From: CAYVQF01 sp964454015
Lineage (GTDB): Bacteria > Myxococcota_A > Bradymonadia > UBA4248
Assembly: GCA_964454015.1 (NCBI GenBank)
Contig: CAYVQF010000010.1
Coordinates: 47,554-111,553, forward strand
Length of the DNA stretch: 64,000 nucleotides
Direction: 5' to 3'
Part shown: piece after piece, positions 22,822-30,669 of the stretch
How positions within the stretch are numbered: position 1 is the stretch's first letter
Layout of the letters: every line of letters starts with the position of its first letter
Made by a program: the position numbers and the translations under genes
Notes under the pieces: model-generated
Told to the model about the DNA's origin: nothing
What the model saw: only the letters and a program-made list of their open reading frames with translations
The model's database searches: none

Positions 22822-24135
22822 TCAAGGCGCATCGATATGACGATCCGTAAAAAACAGGTGGTACAACTCCTTGGGGGCTGTCGAAGCCGACAGCAGCCCC
22901 TGATAACAAATGCCATCAGGTGCACCGAGGTCCCGTGTGAGCTTGGTGCAGTCCGAAGTCACCAGGTCTTTCGTCCCAGCCCAGGTCAGCAGCTTCACCT
23001 GCGCCCCCACGAGTCGCTCCATCACCGCAGTAAACCACTGCGCCTGCTTGTCGAAACCCACCGCCGTCGGCGTCTGCCAATTCACACTGTACAACAACAG
23101 AGGCGTCTCCTCTGACCACGGAATGAGCGGCGCAAAAAAGTCTGCCGGGCACGCCGAAGGGACATTGCCAAAATCCGTCCCCCCTGCATGCACCGCCAGC
23201 GCCAGCACATCAGCGCTCCGCTCGTAACGCATCTCCTCACCATTGCCTACGGGGTACCTCAACAACGGCAGAAGGTAACGCGCCATCACCTTCTCCACGC
23301 AAACGGCCTGTAGCGCTGCCATGTCTTCTGCCGGCAAGGCCGCACAAGAAAGCATCTCCACGTCCGCCGGGAAGCGCACCCCATCACCCACCTCGTGAGG
23401 CAGCAACATCTCCCGGGGCAGCACGTCCAGCATCAAACGCACCCAATTGACCCCGACACCGACCTGCGTCTCCGGCGACACCTCTTTGACCACCGCATAG
23501 ACCTCCCGATACAGGGTCACAAAATTGGTGTAATCTTCCAGCCCCCCAGGCATCGTCAAATAGCGCTCCATCTCTGCGCCGAAGACGAACACAGCCGGCT
23601 TCTCCGCTCGCACCGCCAGACGCACCTGCTCGAGCACCGCCGCCCTATAATCGCTGCGCCAGAAGCCGTAGCGGTCTGGATCGCGCTCATTCTTGTCCCA
23701 CGTCGTCAGGTAGGGCGTGGGGGCCTGCGGGCGCGAACCATCTGAGACCCGCAGCAGATCCAGCACCAACACCAACTTGGAAAACGTCTGGACCGCCGTC
23801 ACATTCTGGCGGAGATGCGCCACCCGCGCCGCAAAACGCGCCGACGCAAGGCCCGCCTCACCTTCACGGGAGATCAAGAGCTCATCCACGAGCTGCGCTC
23901 GAATCACCAGCCACTGCGCCCCAGCGGCAAGCTTCGACCACTCCGTCAAAGCGACGATGCCTTCGTCACCAGGGAACACAGCGATCCCCCGCGTCTCGGC
24001 GTTAAAAGAGAGCGGGAAAAGCACCACCTCTTCAACTTTCGGCGGGCTCTCCTCCTCGTCACAGCCCCCCACAAACACCCACGGCAGCCCGCAGCAGAGC
24101 AGCCACAAAGCCATCGGTCTTGCCCATCCTTGCAC
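22822..24135 (-). CDS. Lipoprotein with (beta/alpha)8-barrel-like, glycosidase-like domain
   Basis: This protein is 437 residues from the GTG at 24135, which has GAGAG close upstream; a TTG at 24156 with GGAG is a plausible alternative. The N-terminus has the signal MALWLLCCGLPWVFVGGC with lipobox VGGC, so it is lipidated. The body alternates strands and helices in the manner of a TIM barrel: AQWLVIRAQLV, KLVLVLDLLRV, PAVFVFGAEMERYL with an acidic residue after a strand, ETQVGVGVNWVRL, and late PLLLYSVNWQTP. This resembles glycoside-hydrolase or endo-galactanase-like folds, but I see no decisive catalytic signature. It follows the exported Lys-tail protein by 66 bases, likely in one operon. 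Confidence 0.65.
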   Translation of the reverse strand: MQGWARPMALWLLCCGLPWVFVGGCDEEESPPKVEEVVLFPLSFNAETRGIAVFPGDEGIVALTEWSKLAAGAQWLVIRAQLVDELLISREGEAGLASARFAARVAHLRQNVTAVQTFSKLVLVLDLLRVSDGSRPQAPTPYLTTWDKNERDPDRYGFWRSDYRAAVLEQVRLAVRAEKPAVFVFGAEMERYLTMPGGLEDYTNFVTLYREVYAVVKEVSPETQVGVGVNWVRLMLDVLPREMLLPHEVGDGVRFPADVEMLSCAALPAEDMAALQAVCVEKVMARYLLPLLRYPVGNGEEMRYERSADVLALAVHAGGTDFGNVPSACPADFFAPLIPWSEETPLLLYSVNWQTPTAVGFDKQAQWFTAVMERLVGAQVKLLTWAGTKDLVTSDCTKLTRDLGAPDGICYQGLLSASTAPKELYHLFFTDRHIDAP

Positions 24136-24201
24136 GGCACTCTCTCGCTTGTTCAAAGGGACTCCATCAACGGCGCGCCAAAACCAGCCCAAAGCCACAC
24201 C

Positions 24202-25182
24202 CTAGTAGATCACGATCCCAGCACCCTTTTCTTTGGACTTGTCGCCGCCACTCTTCTTCTTCGTCCGCTTCTTGTTAGACTCCTTGGCCTTCTTCTTCTT
24301 CTTCGTCTCATCATCCTCGCCGGCTTCCATCGCCAGACGCTCTTCCTCAGGGATGCCAGCCATCAGGTCCACCCGCGTATCCACCCCAATCAGCGCGTCC
24401 ACGGCGCTCCCCGTTCGCGCATCTTCACCTTCGGTCAACGCGTCGATATCGGAGCTCACACTCGGACCAGCGCTTCGCTTGGCGCGCATCACCACATGTT
24501 TGTCCAAGACGGCGCTCTCCAGGCCGACCTCGGTAAAGACCATGAGGAAGGTGTCGTAAGTATCCTCCATGTTCAGCAAACGCAGCCGGTGTCCCGCCGT
24601 GTCTTCCCACACGGTCTCGACCACGAAGCCGTCTTCATCCAGCTTCTCGTCGAAAACGGGCCCGTACTTGTCGCTCGTCGCCCGCGCAAAGGTGTCGTAG
24701 GCCATCCCCCCGATGTAAGAGGGATCGTAAGCCACAGCCACCTTGTACAGTTGATTGTTGACGAAAAAGAGATACTTCGTCGCCACATCGTCGCGAACCA
24801 CGATCACCGCTTCGTTGTTGTCGCGCAAAAACTCCGTCCCGACAATCGACACCTCCAGCGACGCCGTCGCATCGCCAGCCAACTGCATGAAAGAGGACTT
24901 GATCCGGTCGACCTTGTCCACATACTGCTTGCGGATACGGTCGGTTCGCGACAGGTCGGTCATCCCTATCGTGGCATTGCGAAAATCGTCCATGACGATC
25001 TTCTCCAGAGCCGCAAGCACCTTCTCATGGCTCTGCCCCCACTCCAAACCCGCCAGGACCGCATCCAGACGAACGCTCGTCTTGGTGGGCTTGGAACGCG
25101 CCATCGCGATCCCCATCCCCCCCAAGAAAAAGAGCCCACACAGAAGCACCGCCAGCCCTCTCACGCCCTTAGGTCCAGACAT
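24202..25182 (-). CDS. Exported protein of unknown function with Lys-rich C-terminal tail
   Basis: This is a 326-residue protein from the ATG at 25182, with GAGGTG a few bases upstream. The signal sequence is VRGLAVLLCGLFFLGGMGIAMARS. Residues about 30-190 form a compact alpha/beta domain beginning RLDAVLAGLEWGQSHEKVLAALEK and including VVRDDVATKYLFFVNNQLYKVAVAYD; it may measure or bind a small ligand. An acidic linker follows. The last about 40 residues (after GEDDE) are extremely rich in Lys with Ser/Gly, ending GAGIVIY. The tail could bind acidic polymers such as lipopolysaccharide, teichoic-like polymers or nucleic acid (inference). No family recognised. Confidence 0.75.
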   Translation of the reverse strand: MSGPKGVRGLAVLLCGLFFLGGMGIAMARSKPTKTSVRLDAVLAGLEWGQSHEKVLAALEKIVMDDFRNATIGMTDLSRTDRIRKQYVDKVDRIKSSFMQLAGDATASLEVSIVGTEFLRDNNEAVIVVRDDVATKYLFFVNNQLYKVAVAYDPSYIGGMAYDTFARATSDKYGPVFDEKLDEDGFVVETVWEDTAGHRLRLLNMEDTYDTFLMVFTEVGLESAVLDKHVVMRAKRSAGPSVSSDIDALTEGEDARTGSAVDALIGVDTRVDLMAGIPEEERLAMEAGEDDETKKKKKAKESNKKRTKKKSGGDKSKEKGAGIVIY

Positions 25183-25228
25183 CTCACACCTCGCTTTCCT
25201 ACGTAAAGTCCAGCCCCCCACGACAAAG

Positions 25229-25257
25229 ACCATAGCCGACTTCGAGGAGAGGCGCAA
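25229..25257 (-). promoter_or_regulatory. Putative promoter for the Lys-tail protein operon
   Basis: Minus-strand TTGCGC (25257-25252), a 17-base spacer, then TATGGT (25234-25229), about 47 bases before the ATG. The -35 is weak, the -10 is four of six. Confidence 0.35.
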
Positions 25258-25422
25258 CGACCTCGCCGGCCACCCCACGCTGCCACCCAAGCCAACGCGA
25301 CACGCCATGAGACTGGAGCACAACCTGCCAAGGGACGCACGGCATTCGCCCTGCATTCACCTACAAACGTCAGGCACCATGGCTTCGGTCTCTGCGACGG
25401 CGCCCGACACTTCTCCCAGGCA

Positions 25423-25451
25423 TTGACCGACACGAGCGGAATCGATAAACA
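25423..25451 (+). promoter_or_regulatory. Putative promoter for the zinc-ribbon AAA/kinase block
   Basis: TTGACC (25423-25428) with a -10 at 15-17 bases (GATAAA/TAAACA, 25444-25451). The -35 matches five of six. It leaves a leader of about 90 bases before the ATG at 25546. Confidence 0.45.
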
Positions 25452-25545
25452 ATCCTCACGGATAGGCATGCCTGCTCGGAGCAACCAACCCACCCTCGCG
25501 CCGAGATGACTTCCCTTCAACCACCGCCGTCAATGGGGCTGAGCC

Positions 25546-28446
25546 ATGCGCTGTGAACTTTGTGGACATGAAAACCCAGCCCAAAGCACTGAGGACATCA
25601 CCCCCGTCTGCTCGCAATGCGGCTCCGATCTCCTCGCCCCCGAACCCGAAGACTATACCGACCTCGCCGAGGTCGTCGAAGAGGAGGTCACCCAACCCGC
25701 CACAGACCTCCAACAGTGCCCCTCCTGTGGCCAGAACAACCCCACCAACAACGACTACTGCCAACGCTGCGGCGCACCCCTTGGCGTGGTCACCAGGGTC
25801 TACAAACTCGAGTCCCAAGAAGAACGCGATCGCCTCGACTGGATGGTCTTCGGGATCGAGACCGCCATCCAAGGACGAAGCCCAGAACTCCTCTGCCTCG
25901 AAAATGCCGTACAAGTCACCCTCGACCAAAACGCCGCCGCCCTCTGCCTCCTCACCGGGCCTTCGGGAATCGGCAAAAGCCGCCTCCTCCGCGAGTTCAA
26001 CAACCGCCTCGACAACACCTTCGCCTCGGCCCTCATGGTCAGCGGGAAGTGCCGCGACACCGACCTCCTCCCCTACGCGCCCATCGCCCGCTTGATCAGA
26101 AAACGCTTCTATATCCCAGAAATCGAAATCCCTCGCCTCGCCCGCCAACGCCTCCTCGATGCCGTCCAGTCCATCATGGGGCCCGACGCCGCCACCGATG
26201 TCGCCCACCTCGTCGGCTACCTCATCGGCATCCCCTTCCCTGACAGCCACCTCTACACCGAAAGCGAAACCGAAGCCGCCACCTCCTCCCGCGTTGAGGA
26301 AAGAGCTGGGCAGGCCTTGGCCAAGCTCCTCGAAAAGGACGCCCAAACCAACCCACTGATCCTCGTCGTCGAGGACGCCCACCACGCCTCGGAAGAAACC
26401 CTCTCACTCATCGGCAAGCTCGCCACGCAGCTCCGCAACTCACCGCTCTTCTGCATCCTCGTCGGCACCAAAGACCTCGCCAGTCGCGCCGAAATCACCG
26501 ACGGGCTTTACCGGACGGAGCACATCGACCTCGCGCCACTCGCCGATGAAGACATCCGTCTGCTCCTCAAAGACATCCTCCAGCGCGCCGAGACCGTCCC
26601 TGAGGAGCTCTTTGCCCTCGTCTGCGAACGCGCCGTCGGTAACCCACTCATTGTCGAAGAAATCGTCCGCATTCTCATCGGTGAGAACGTCATCGACACC
26701 CGACCGGCCGTCTGGGAAATCCATGCAGATCGGCTCGCCAGAGTGGAGCTGCCTCAGGAATTCGAAGGCGTCATCGAGGCACGCCTCAACACCCTCGGCG
26801 AAGAAGAGAGGAGCCTCATCGAGGTCGCCGCAGTCATCGGCCAGACCTTCTGGCTCAACGCCATCACCGCGCTGCTGCGCAGCAATGACTGCGCCCCTCC
26901 CGGCGCCGAGTGGGGCCACGATCCCAAGGCCGCGCGCCTCGTCGACCTCCTCGAGTCACTCCGCCGCAAGGACATCGTCAGACCCCACACGGACTCATTC
27001 TTTAAAAACGAAAGCGAGTTCGTCTTCAAACACGCCGTCGAGAGAGATCTCATCTACCGCTCCATCCCCGATGCGCGGCGCCGAAGTCTCCACTTGAGCT
27101 GCGCCCAGTGGTACGAGCTCCACGCCCGACTCGACCGCTTCGCCGAGACCATGGCAAAACATTGGGAACTCGGCGGCGCCGAAATCATGGCCGCCTACCG
27201 CTACATTCAGGCAGCCAACCTCGCCCGCGCCCGCTACTCCAACCGCAAAGCCATCCAGTGCTATCAACGCGCCATCGCCATGCTCCCTCCCGCGGACATC
27301 CTCACCCGCATCGAAGCACACCACAACCTCGGCTCCACCCTCGAGCTCGTCGGCGAGATCGATGAGGCCTTGACCCAATACCAAATCCTCCTGCGCATCT
27401 CATGGCAGCTCAACGCCAAGGCCAAAGGTGGCATGGCCCTCAACAAAATCGGACGCATCTATCGCTCCTTGGGCCAACTCAACGATGCCAACCACACCTT
27501 CCGCCGCGCTCTCACCCTCTTCCAGCAAGCCAACGATCTCCGCGGCATCGCTTCCACCCTCGATGACATCGGCAAAGTCCACTTCATCCGCAGCGACTAC
27601 GAACTCTGTCTCAAACACTACCGAGCCGCCCTCGAGCTGAGAAAACGCCTCAAAGACTCTCGCTCCATCGCCCTCTCCCTCCACCACATCGGCAGTGTCA
27701 TGCTCGCCCTCGGAGAGTTCAACGAGGCCATCGCCCACTACCGCGAGAGTCTCGACATCCGCAAACAAGCCGGTGACCGCCAAGGGCTCGCTGACACCCT
27801 CAACAACCTCGCCATCGTCTGCCTCGAACGCGGTGACGTCCAACAAGCCCTACGCCTCTGGGAAGAAGCCCTGGCCATCGCCCAAGAAATCGGCTACCGC
27901 CTCCTCGAAGGCATTCTCCTCAACAACATCGGTGAAGCGGCCCTGCAAATGGGGGCCCTGAAAACCGCCGAAGCCTCACTGGCCAACGCCGCGGAAATCT
28001 CCCAAGAATGTGGGAACCTCCAACTCCTCTGCGAAGTCCAGCGCAACCTCGGCACCATCCACCTCAAAAACGCCCTCTACGACGAGGCCGTCGCCGCCCT
28101 CAATGCCTCCCTCTCCATTGCCCGCGATCTCGGCGCCAAGCTCCTCGAGGGCCTCGCTCTCAAAAGCCTCGGCGAACTCTATGCCCAGACCCTCTTCGAC
28201 GACCGCCAAGGACAAGATCCCGCCACCGACGCCGATCACCTCTTCAACCAGGCCATCACCTTGCTCACCGAGGTCGGCAACGACGCCGAGCTCGGACGCT
28301 GCCACTCCGCTTACGGCAACTACCTCCTCGAACAAGGCGATATCAGCAACGGCAAGGCACAGCTCGAGCTCGCCACCCAGATCTTCTCCCGCCTCGATAT
28401 GAAGCGCGTCCTCAAAAAAACCCGACAGATCATCGATGAACTCTAG
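25546..28446 (+). CDS. Zinc-ribbon AAA_16 ATPase with C-terminal TPR array
   Basis: This is a 966-residue cytoplasmic protein. Two zinc ribbons open it: C3/C6/C22/C25 and C58/C61/C72/C75 (CPSCGQNN...YCQRCGAPLG). Then comes an AAA_16/STAND-like ATPase with Walker A TGPSGIGKS (about 138-145) and Walker B LILVVEDAHHAS, followed by winged-helix-like segments (LIEVAAVIGQTFWLNAI). From about residue 530 to the end there are ten or more tetratricopeptide repeats (for example ARYSNRKAIQCYQRAIAMLPP; DANHTFRRALTLFQQAND). This is the layout of large signal-transducing ATPases found beside cyclases or kinases, but the partner here is two separate kinase genes downstream. GGGGCTGAG precedes the ATG. It probably acts as an ATP-driven scaffold (inference). 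Confidence 0.85.
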   Translation: MRCELCGHENPAQSTEDITPVCSQCGSDLLAPEPEDYTDLAEVVEEEVTQPATDLQQCPSCGQNNPTNNDYCQRCGAPLGVVTRVYKLESQEERDRLDWMVFGIETAIQGRSPELLCLENAVQVTLDQNAAALCLLTGPSGIGKSRLLREFNNRLDNTFASALMVSGKCRDTDLLPYAPIARLIRKRFYIPEIEIPRLARQRLLDAVQSIMGPDAATDVAHLVGYLIGIPFPDSHLYTESETEAATSSRVEERAGQALAKLLEKDAQTNPLILVVEDAHHASEETLSLIGKLATQLRNSPLFCILVGTKDLASRAEITDGLYRTEHIDLAPLADEDIRLLLKDILQRAETVPEELFALVCERAVGNPLIVEEIVRILIGENVIDTRPAVWEIHADRLARVELPQEFEGVIEARLNTLGEEERSLIEVAAVIGQTFWLNAITALLRSNDCAPPGAEWGHDPKAARLVDLLESLRRKDIVRPHTDSFFKNESEFVFKHAVERDLIYRSIPDARRRSLHLSCAQWYELHARLDRFAETMAKHWELGGAEIMAAYRYIQAANLARARYSNRKAIQCYQRAIAMLPPADILTRIEAHHNLGSTLELVGEIDEALTQYQILLRISWQLNAKAKGGMALNKIGRIYRSLGQLNDANHTFRRALTLFQQANDLRGIASTLDDIGKVHFIRSDYELCLKHYRAALELRKRLKDSRSIALSLHHIGSVMLALGEFNEAIAHYRESLDIRKQAGDRQGLADTLNNLAIVCLERGDVQQALRLWEEALAIAQEIGYRLLEGILLNNIGEAALQMGALKTAEASLANAAEISQECGNLQLLCEVQRNLGTIHLKNALYDEAVAALNASLSIARDLGAKLLEGLALKSLGELYAQTLFDDRQGQDPATDADHLFNQAITLLTEVGNDAELGRCHSAYGNYLLEQGDISNGKAQLELATQIFSRLDMKRVLKKTRQIIDEL

Positions 28447-28474
28447 TCACACCCCACCTACGGAGTGAGCCCAC

Positions 28475-28936
28475 ATGGCCTACATCGACGCCGCCGAAGA
28501 ACAGACTTTCGTGGTCACGGCCAACATGGAAGACGTCTACCGCACCTTCGCCGACCCAGAAGTGATACAACGCCACATCCATGATCTCGAGTCATGGTCT
28601 CTCGATGCCCAAGGCAACGCCCACTGGATCATCAAGGAAAAAAGCGAGAAAGGGGTCCGCTTCAAGGGCGACTACACCGTCCGCTACCAAGGCAACGGAA
28701 CCGACCACGTCACCTGGAACACCGTCACAGGCAACATCAAAACCAAAGGAGAAGCCCGCTTGACCCGTCTCGACGTCGGGGTTCGCGTCGACTACCGCGA
28801 AGAGATGGCCCCAGATCTTCCCATACCAAGACTCCTCGCCACAGTCTTCAAGCCCATCGTCGCCCGCGAAGTCCGCAAAGGCATCCTCGACTACCTCGAC
28901 AGCATCAAAAGGTCACTCAACGAAACGCGCGGCTGA
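28475..28936 (+). CDS. SRPBCC (START-like) protein
   Basis: This 153-residue soluble protein has the helix-grip layout: FVVTANMEDVYRTFADPEVIQRHI at the start, then curved strands (GNAHWIIKEKSEKGVRFKGDYTVRYQG; TDHVTWNTVTGNIKTKGEARL). The long C-terminal helix is ATVFKPIVAREVRKGILDYLDSIKRSL. Such domains bind hydrophobic ligands or act as chaperones or CoxG-like factors. It starts 28 bases after the AAA gene and is likely in the same transcript. Ligand unknown. The kinase gene after it has its own candidate promoter at 28965. Confidence 0.8.
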   Translation: MAYIDAAEEQTFVVTANMEDVYRTFADPEVIQRHIHDLESWSLDAQGNAHWIIKEKSEKGVRFKGDYTVRYQGNGTDHVTWNTVTGNIKTKGEARLTRLDVGVRVDYREEMAPDLPIPRLLATVFKPIVAREVRKGILDYLDSIKRSLNETRG

Positions 28937-28964
28937 AAACACACCACTGGCACTCTCGCCCACG

Positions 28965-28994
28965 TTGCGCAACAGCGCCTTCTGGTTGTAGAAT
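28965..28994 (+). promoter_or_regulatory. Putative promoter for the first PEGA kinase gene
   Basis: TTGCGC (28965-28970), an 18-base spacer, then TAGAAT (28989-28994; five of six). It lies about 97 bases before the ATG at 29092, in the 155-base gap after the SRPBCC gene. Confidence 0.4.
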
Positions 28995-29091
28995 CTCCCC
29001 AACGAGTGCAAGGCCATGCACGATTGCTGCCCCGGTAGCAAAACACTTCTTGCTGGCCAAGTGCACTGCAGCGGTCAGAGCCCTCAGCCCC

Positions 29092-30657
29092 ATGCCAACG
29101 GACGCGCCCCAAGACCTGCTGATCGGACAAGTACTCGCTGAAAAGTACGCCATCGAAGCGCTCATCGCCCGCGGGGGAATGGGAAGCGTTTACCGCGCCT
29201 ACCACATCCAAAGCGGACACACCTTCGCCGTCAAAGTGCTCCGGCCTGAACTCTGCCAAGACATCACCCTCGTCAAACGCTTCATCAGAGAAGCCATCGC
29301 CGTCAGCCAACTCCGCCACCCCAACACCGCCCAAGTCTTCGACGGGGGTGAAACCGAGAACGGGGTTCACTTCATCGTCATGGAGTACCTCGAAGGGCAA
29401 GGCTTCGACCACCGACTCGCCGCCATCGGCCGCCTCGATCCCCTCCACGCCGTCCTCTTCATCGGCCAGGCCGCCGCAGCCCTCTATGAAGCACACGCCA
29501 AGGGCATCGTTCACCGCGATCTCAAGCCTGGCAACTTCTTCATCGCCCAACCACCCAACCAACCCGAGTTCCTCAAAGTGCTGGATTTCGGCATCGCCAA
29601 GATCCGAACCTATGGCGGCACCAAAGAACTGACCCGACTCACCACCGCCGGCTCCACCATGGGAACGCCCCACTACATGGCGCCAGAGCAGATCCGCGGC
29701 GAGGAAGTCGACGCCCGCGCCGACATCTACTCCCTTGGCATCATCCTCTGGGAAGCCATCACCGGAACCCCCCCCTTCCAGGGCGACAGCCCCATGGAAA
29801 TCTTCATCGGACACCTCGAACAAAAGCTCCCAAAAATCTCCACCGTCGTCCCTGAGATTCAACTCCCTCCCGGACTCGACGCCATCATCGCCAAAGCGCT
29901 CGCCAAAAAACCCAAAGAGCGCTTTGCCAACATGTGGGAGTTCAAAGTCGCCCTCGACACCTCCATCGCCAACGACCCGCGCGCCCTCTCGGCTCTCTCC
30001 CAACACCTACCGCCTACGGTGCTCCCCGCCAGCCTCAACCCAGTCCACACCCACCCCTCACAAAAGGCCGTCAAAAGACGACAGTGGTTCCTCGCCTCGG
30101 TCATCGTCGCCACGGTCGCCCTCGTTGGCCTCTTGGTCGTCGCCATTGCCCTCCTCAAGGATACGGCTCCTGAAGACGCGCCCCCAACGCCAACACCCAC
30201 GGCCCACATCAAAATCCTCTCCGAACCTCCAGGCGCACAAATCCATCACCACGGCCAAATCCTTGGCCACACACCCTACCACCACACCGCCACCAACACC
30301 GAACCCTTCGCCTTCACCCTCGAAGACTTGGCCCACTTGCCACTGAGCTACACCCTCCAGCCGCGCCTCGGCGAGGTCCAGGGCTTGGCCGCGCCGCTTC
30401 TGCCTGCCAACGCCGACACCCATCACGCTGCGCAAGCCAACATGGCCCTCTGGCTCGAAAGCATCCCACCTGGCGCCGAAGTCTACCTCGATGACAACGA
30501 CACCCGCCTCCGCACCCCCTGTGTCGTGCCTATCCCCCTCAACGCCCCACCCGCCCGCATTTCCTTGCGCCACCCAGACTTCCTCATCGAACACTACCGC
30601 ATCCTCGCTCAGCCCGTCGCCATCCTCGTCCTCAAGACCACCCTCATCCCACGCTGA
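29092..30657 (+). CDS. Membrane Ser/Thr protein kinase with PEGA repeats
   Basis: This 521-residue PknB-like kinase has a Gly-rich loop ARGGMGSVY (about 26-34), catalytic Lys K48 (FAVKVL), the HRDLKPGN loop with D143, DFG at D165 and activation segment end GTPHYMAPEQ. A single transmembrane helix lies at about 331-355. The C-terminal part outside the membrane has two PEGA-like units (EPPGAQIHHHGQILGHTPY and SIPPGAEVYLDDND), which bind or pack against the cell surface in related proteins. The start is the ATG at 29092; a frame open further upstream overlaps the SRPBCC gene and has no site. All catalytic residues are present. It is followed by a second kinase gene 12 bases later. Confidence 0.92.
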   Translation: MPTDAPQDLLIGQVLAEKYAIEALIARGGMGSVYRAYHIQSGHTFAVKVLRPELCQDITLVKRFIREAIAVSQLRHPNTAQVFDGGETENGVHFIVMEYLEGQGFDHRLAAIGRLDPLHAVLFIGQAAAALYEAHAKGIVHRDLKPGNFFIAQPPNQPEFLKVLDFGIAKIRTYGGTKELTRLTTAGSTMGTPHYMAPEQIRGEEVDARADIYSLGIILWEAITGTPPFQGDSPMEIFIGHLEQKLPKISTVVPEIQLPPGLDAIIAKALAKKPKERFANMWEFKVALDTSIANDPRALSALSQHLPPTVLPASLNPVHTHPSQKAVKRRQWFLASVIVATVALVGLLVVAIALLKDTAPEDAPPTPTPTAHIKILSEPPGAQIHHHGQILGHTPYHHTATNTEPFAFTLEDLAHLPLSYTLQPRLGEVQGLAAPLLPANADTHHAAQANMALWLESIPPGAEVYLDDNDTRLRTPCVVPIPLNAPPARISLRHPDFLIEHYRILAQPVAILVLKTTLIPR

Positions 30658-30669
30658 GCTCATGCCACA

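Larger units (their letters stand above)
25183..25545. other. Divergent intergenic region with promoters both ways
   Basis: This stretch of 363 bases separates the minus-strand Lys-tail gene from the plus-strand zinc-ribbon AAA gene. Apart from one candidate promoter in each direction I see no coding frame worth calling, no RNA gene and no strong hairpin. Confidence 0.5.
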
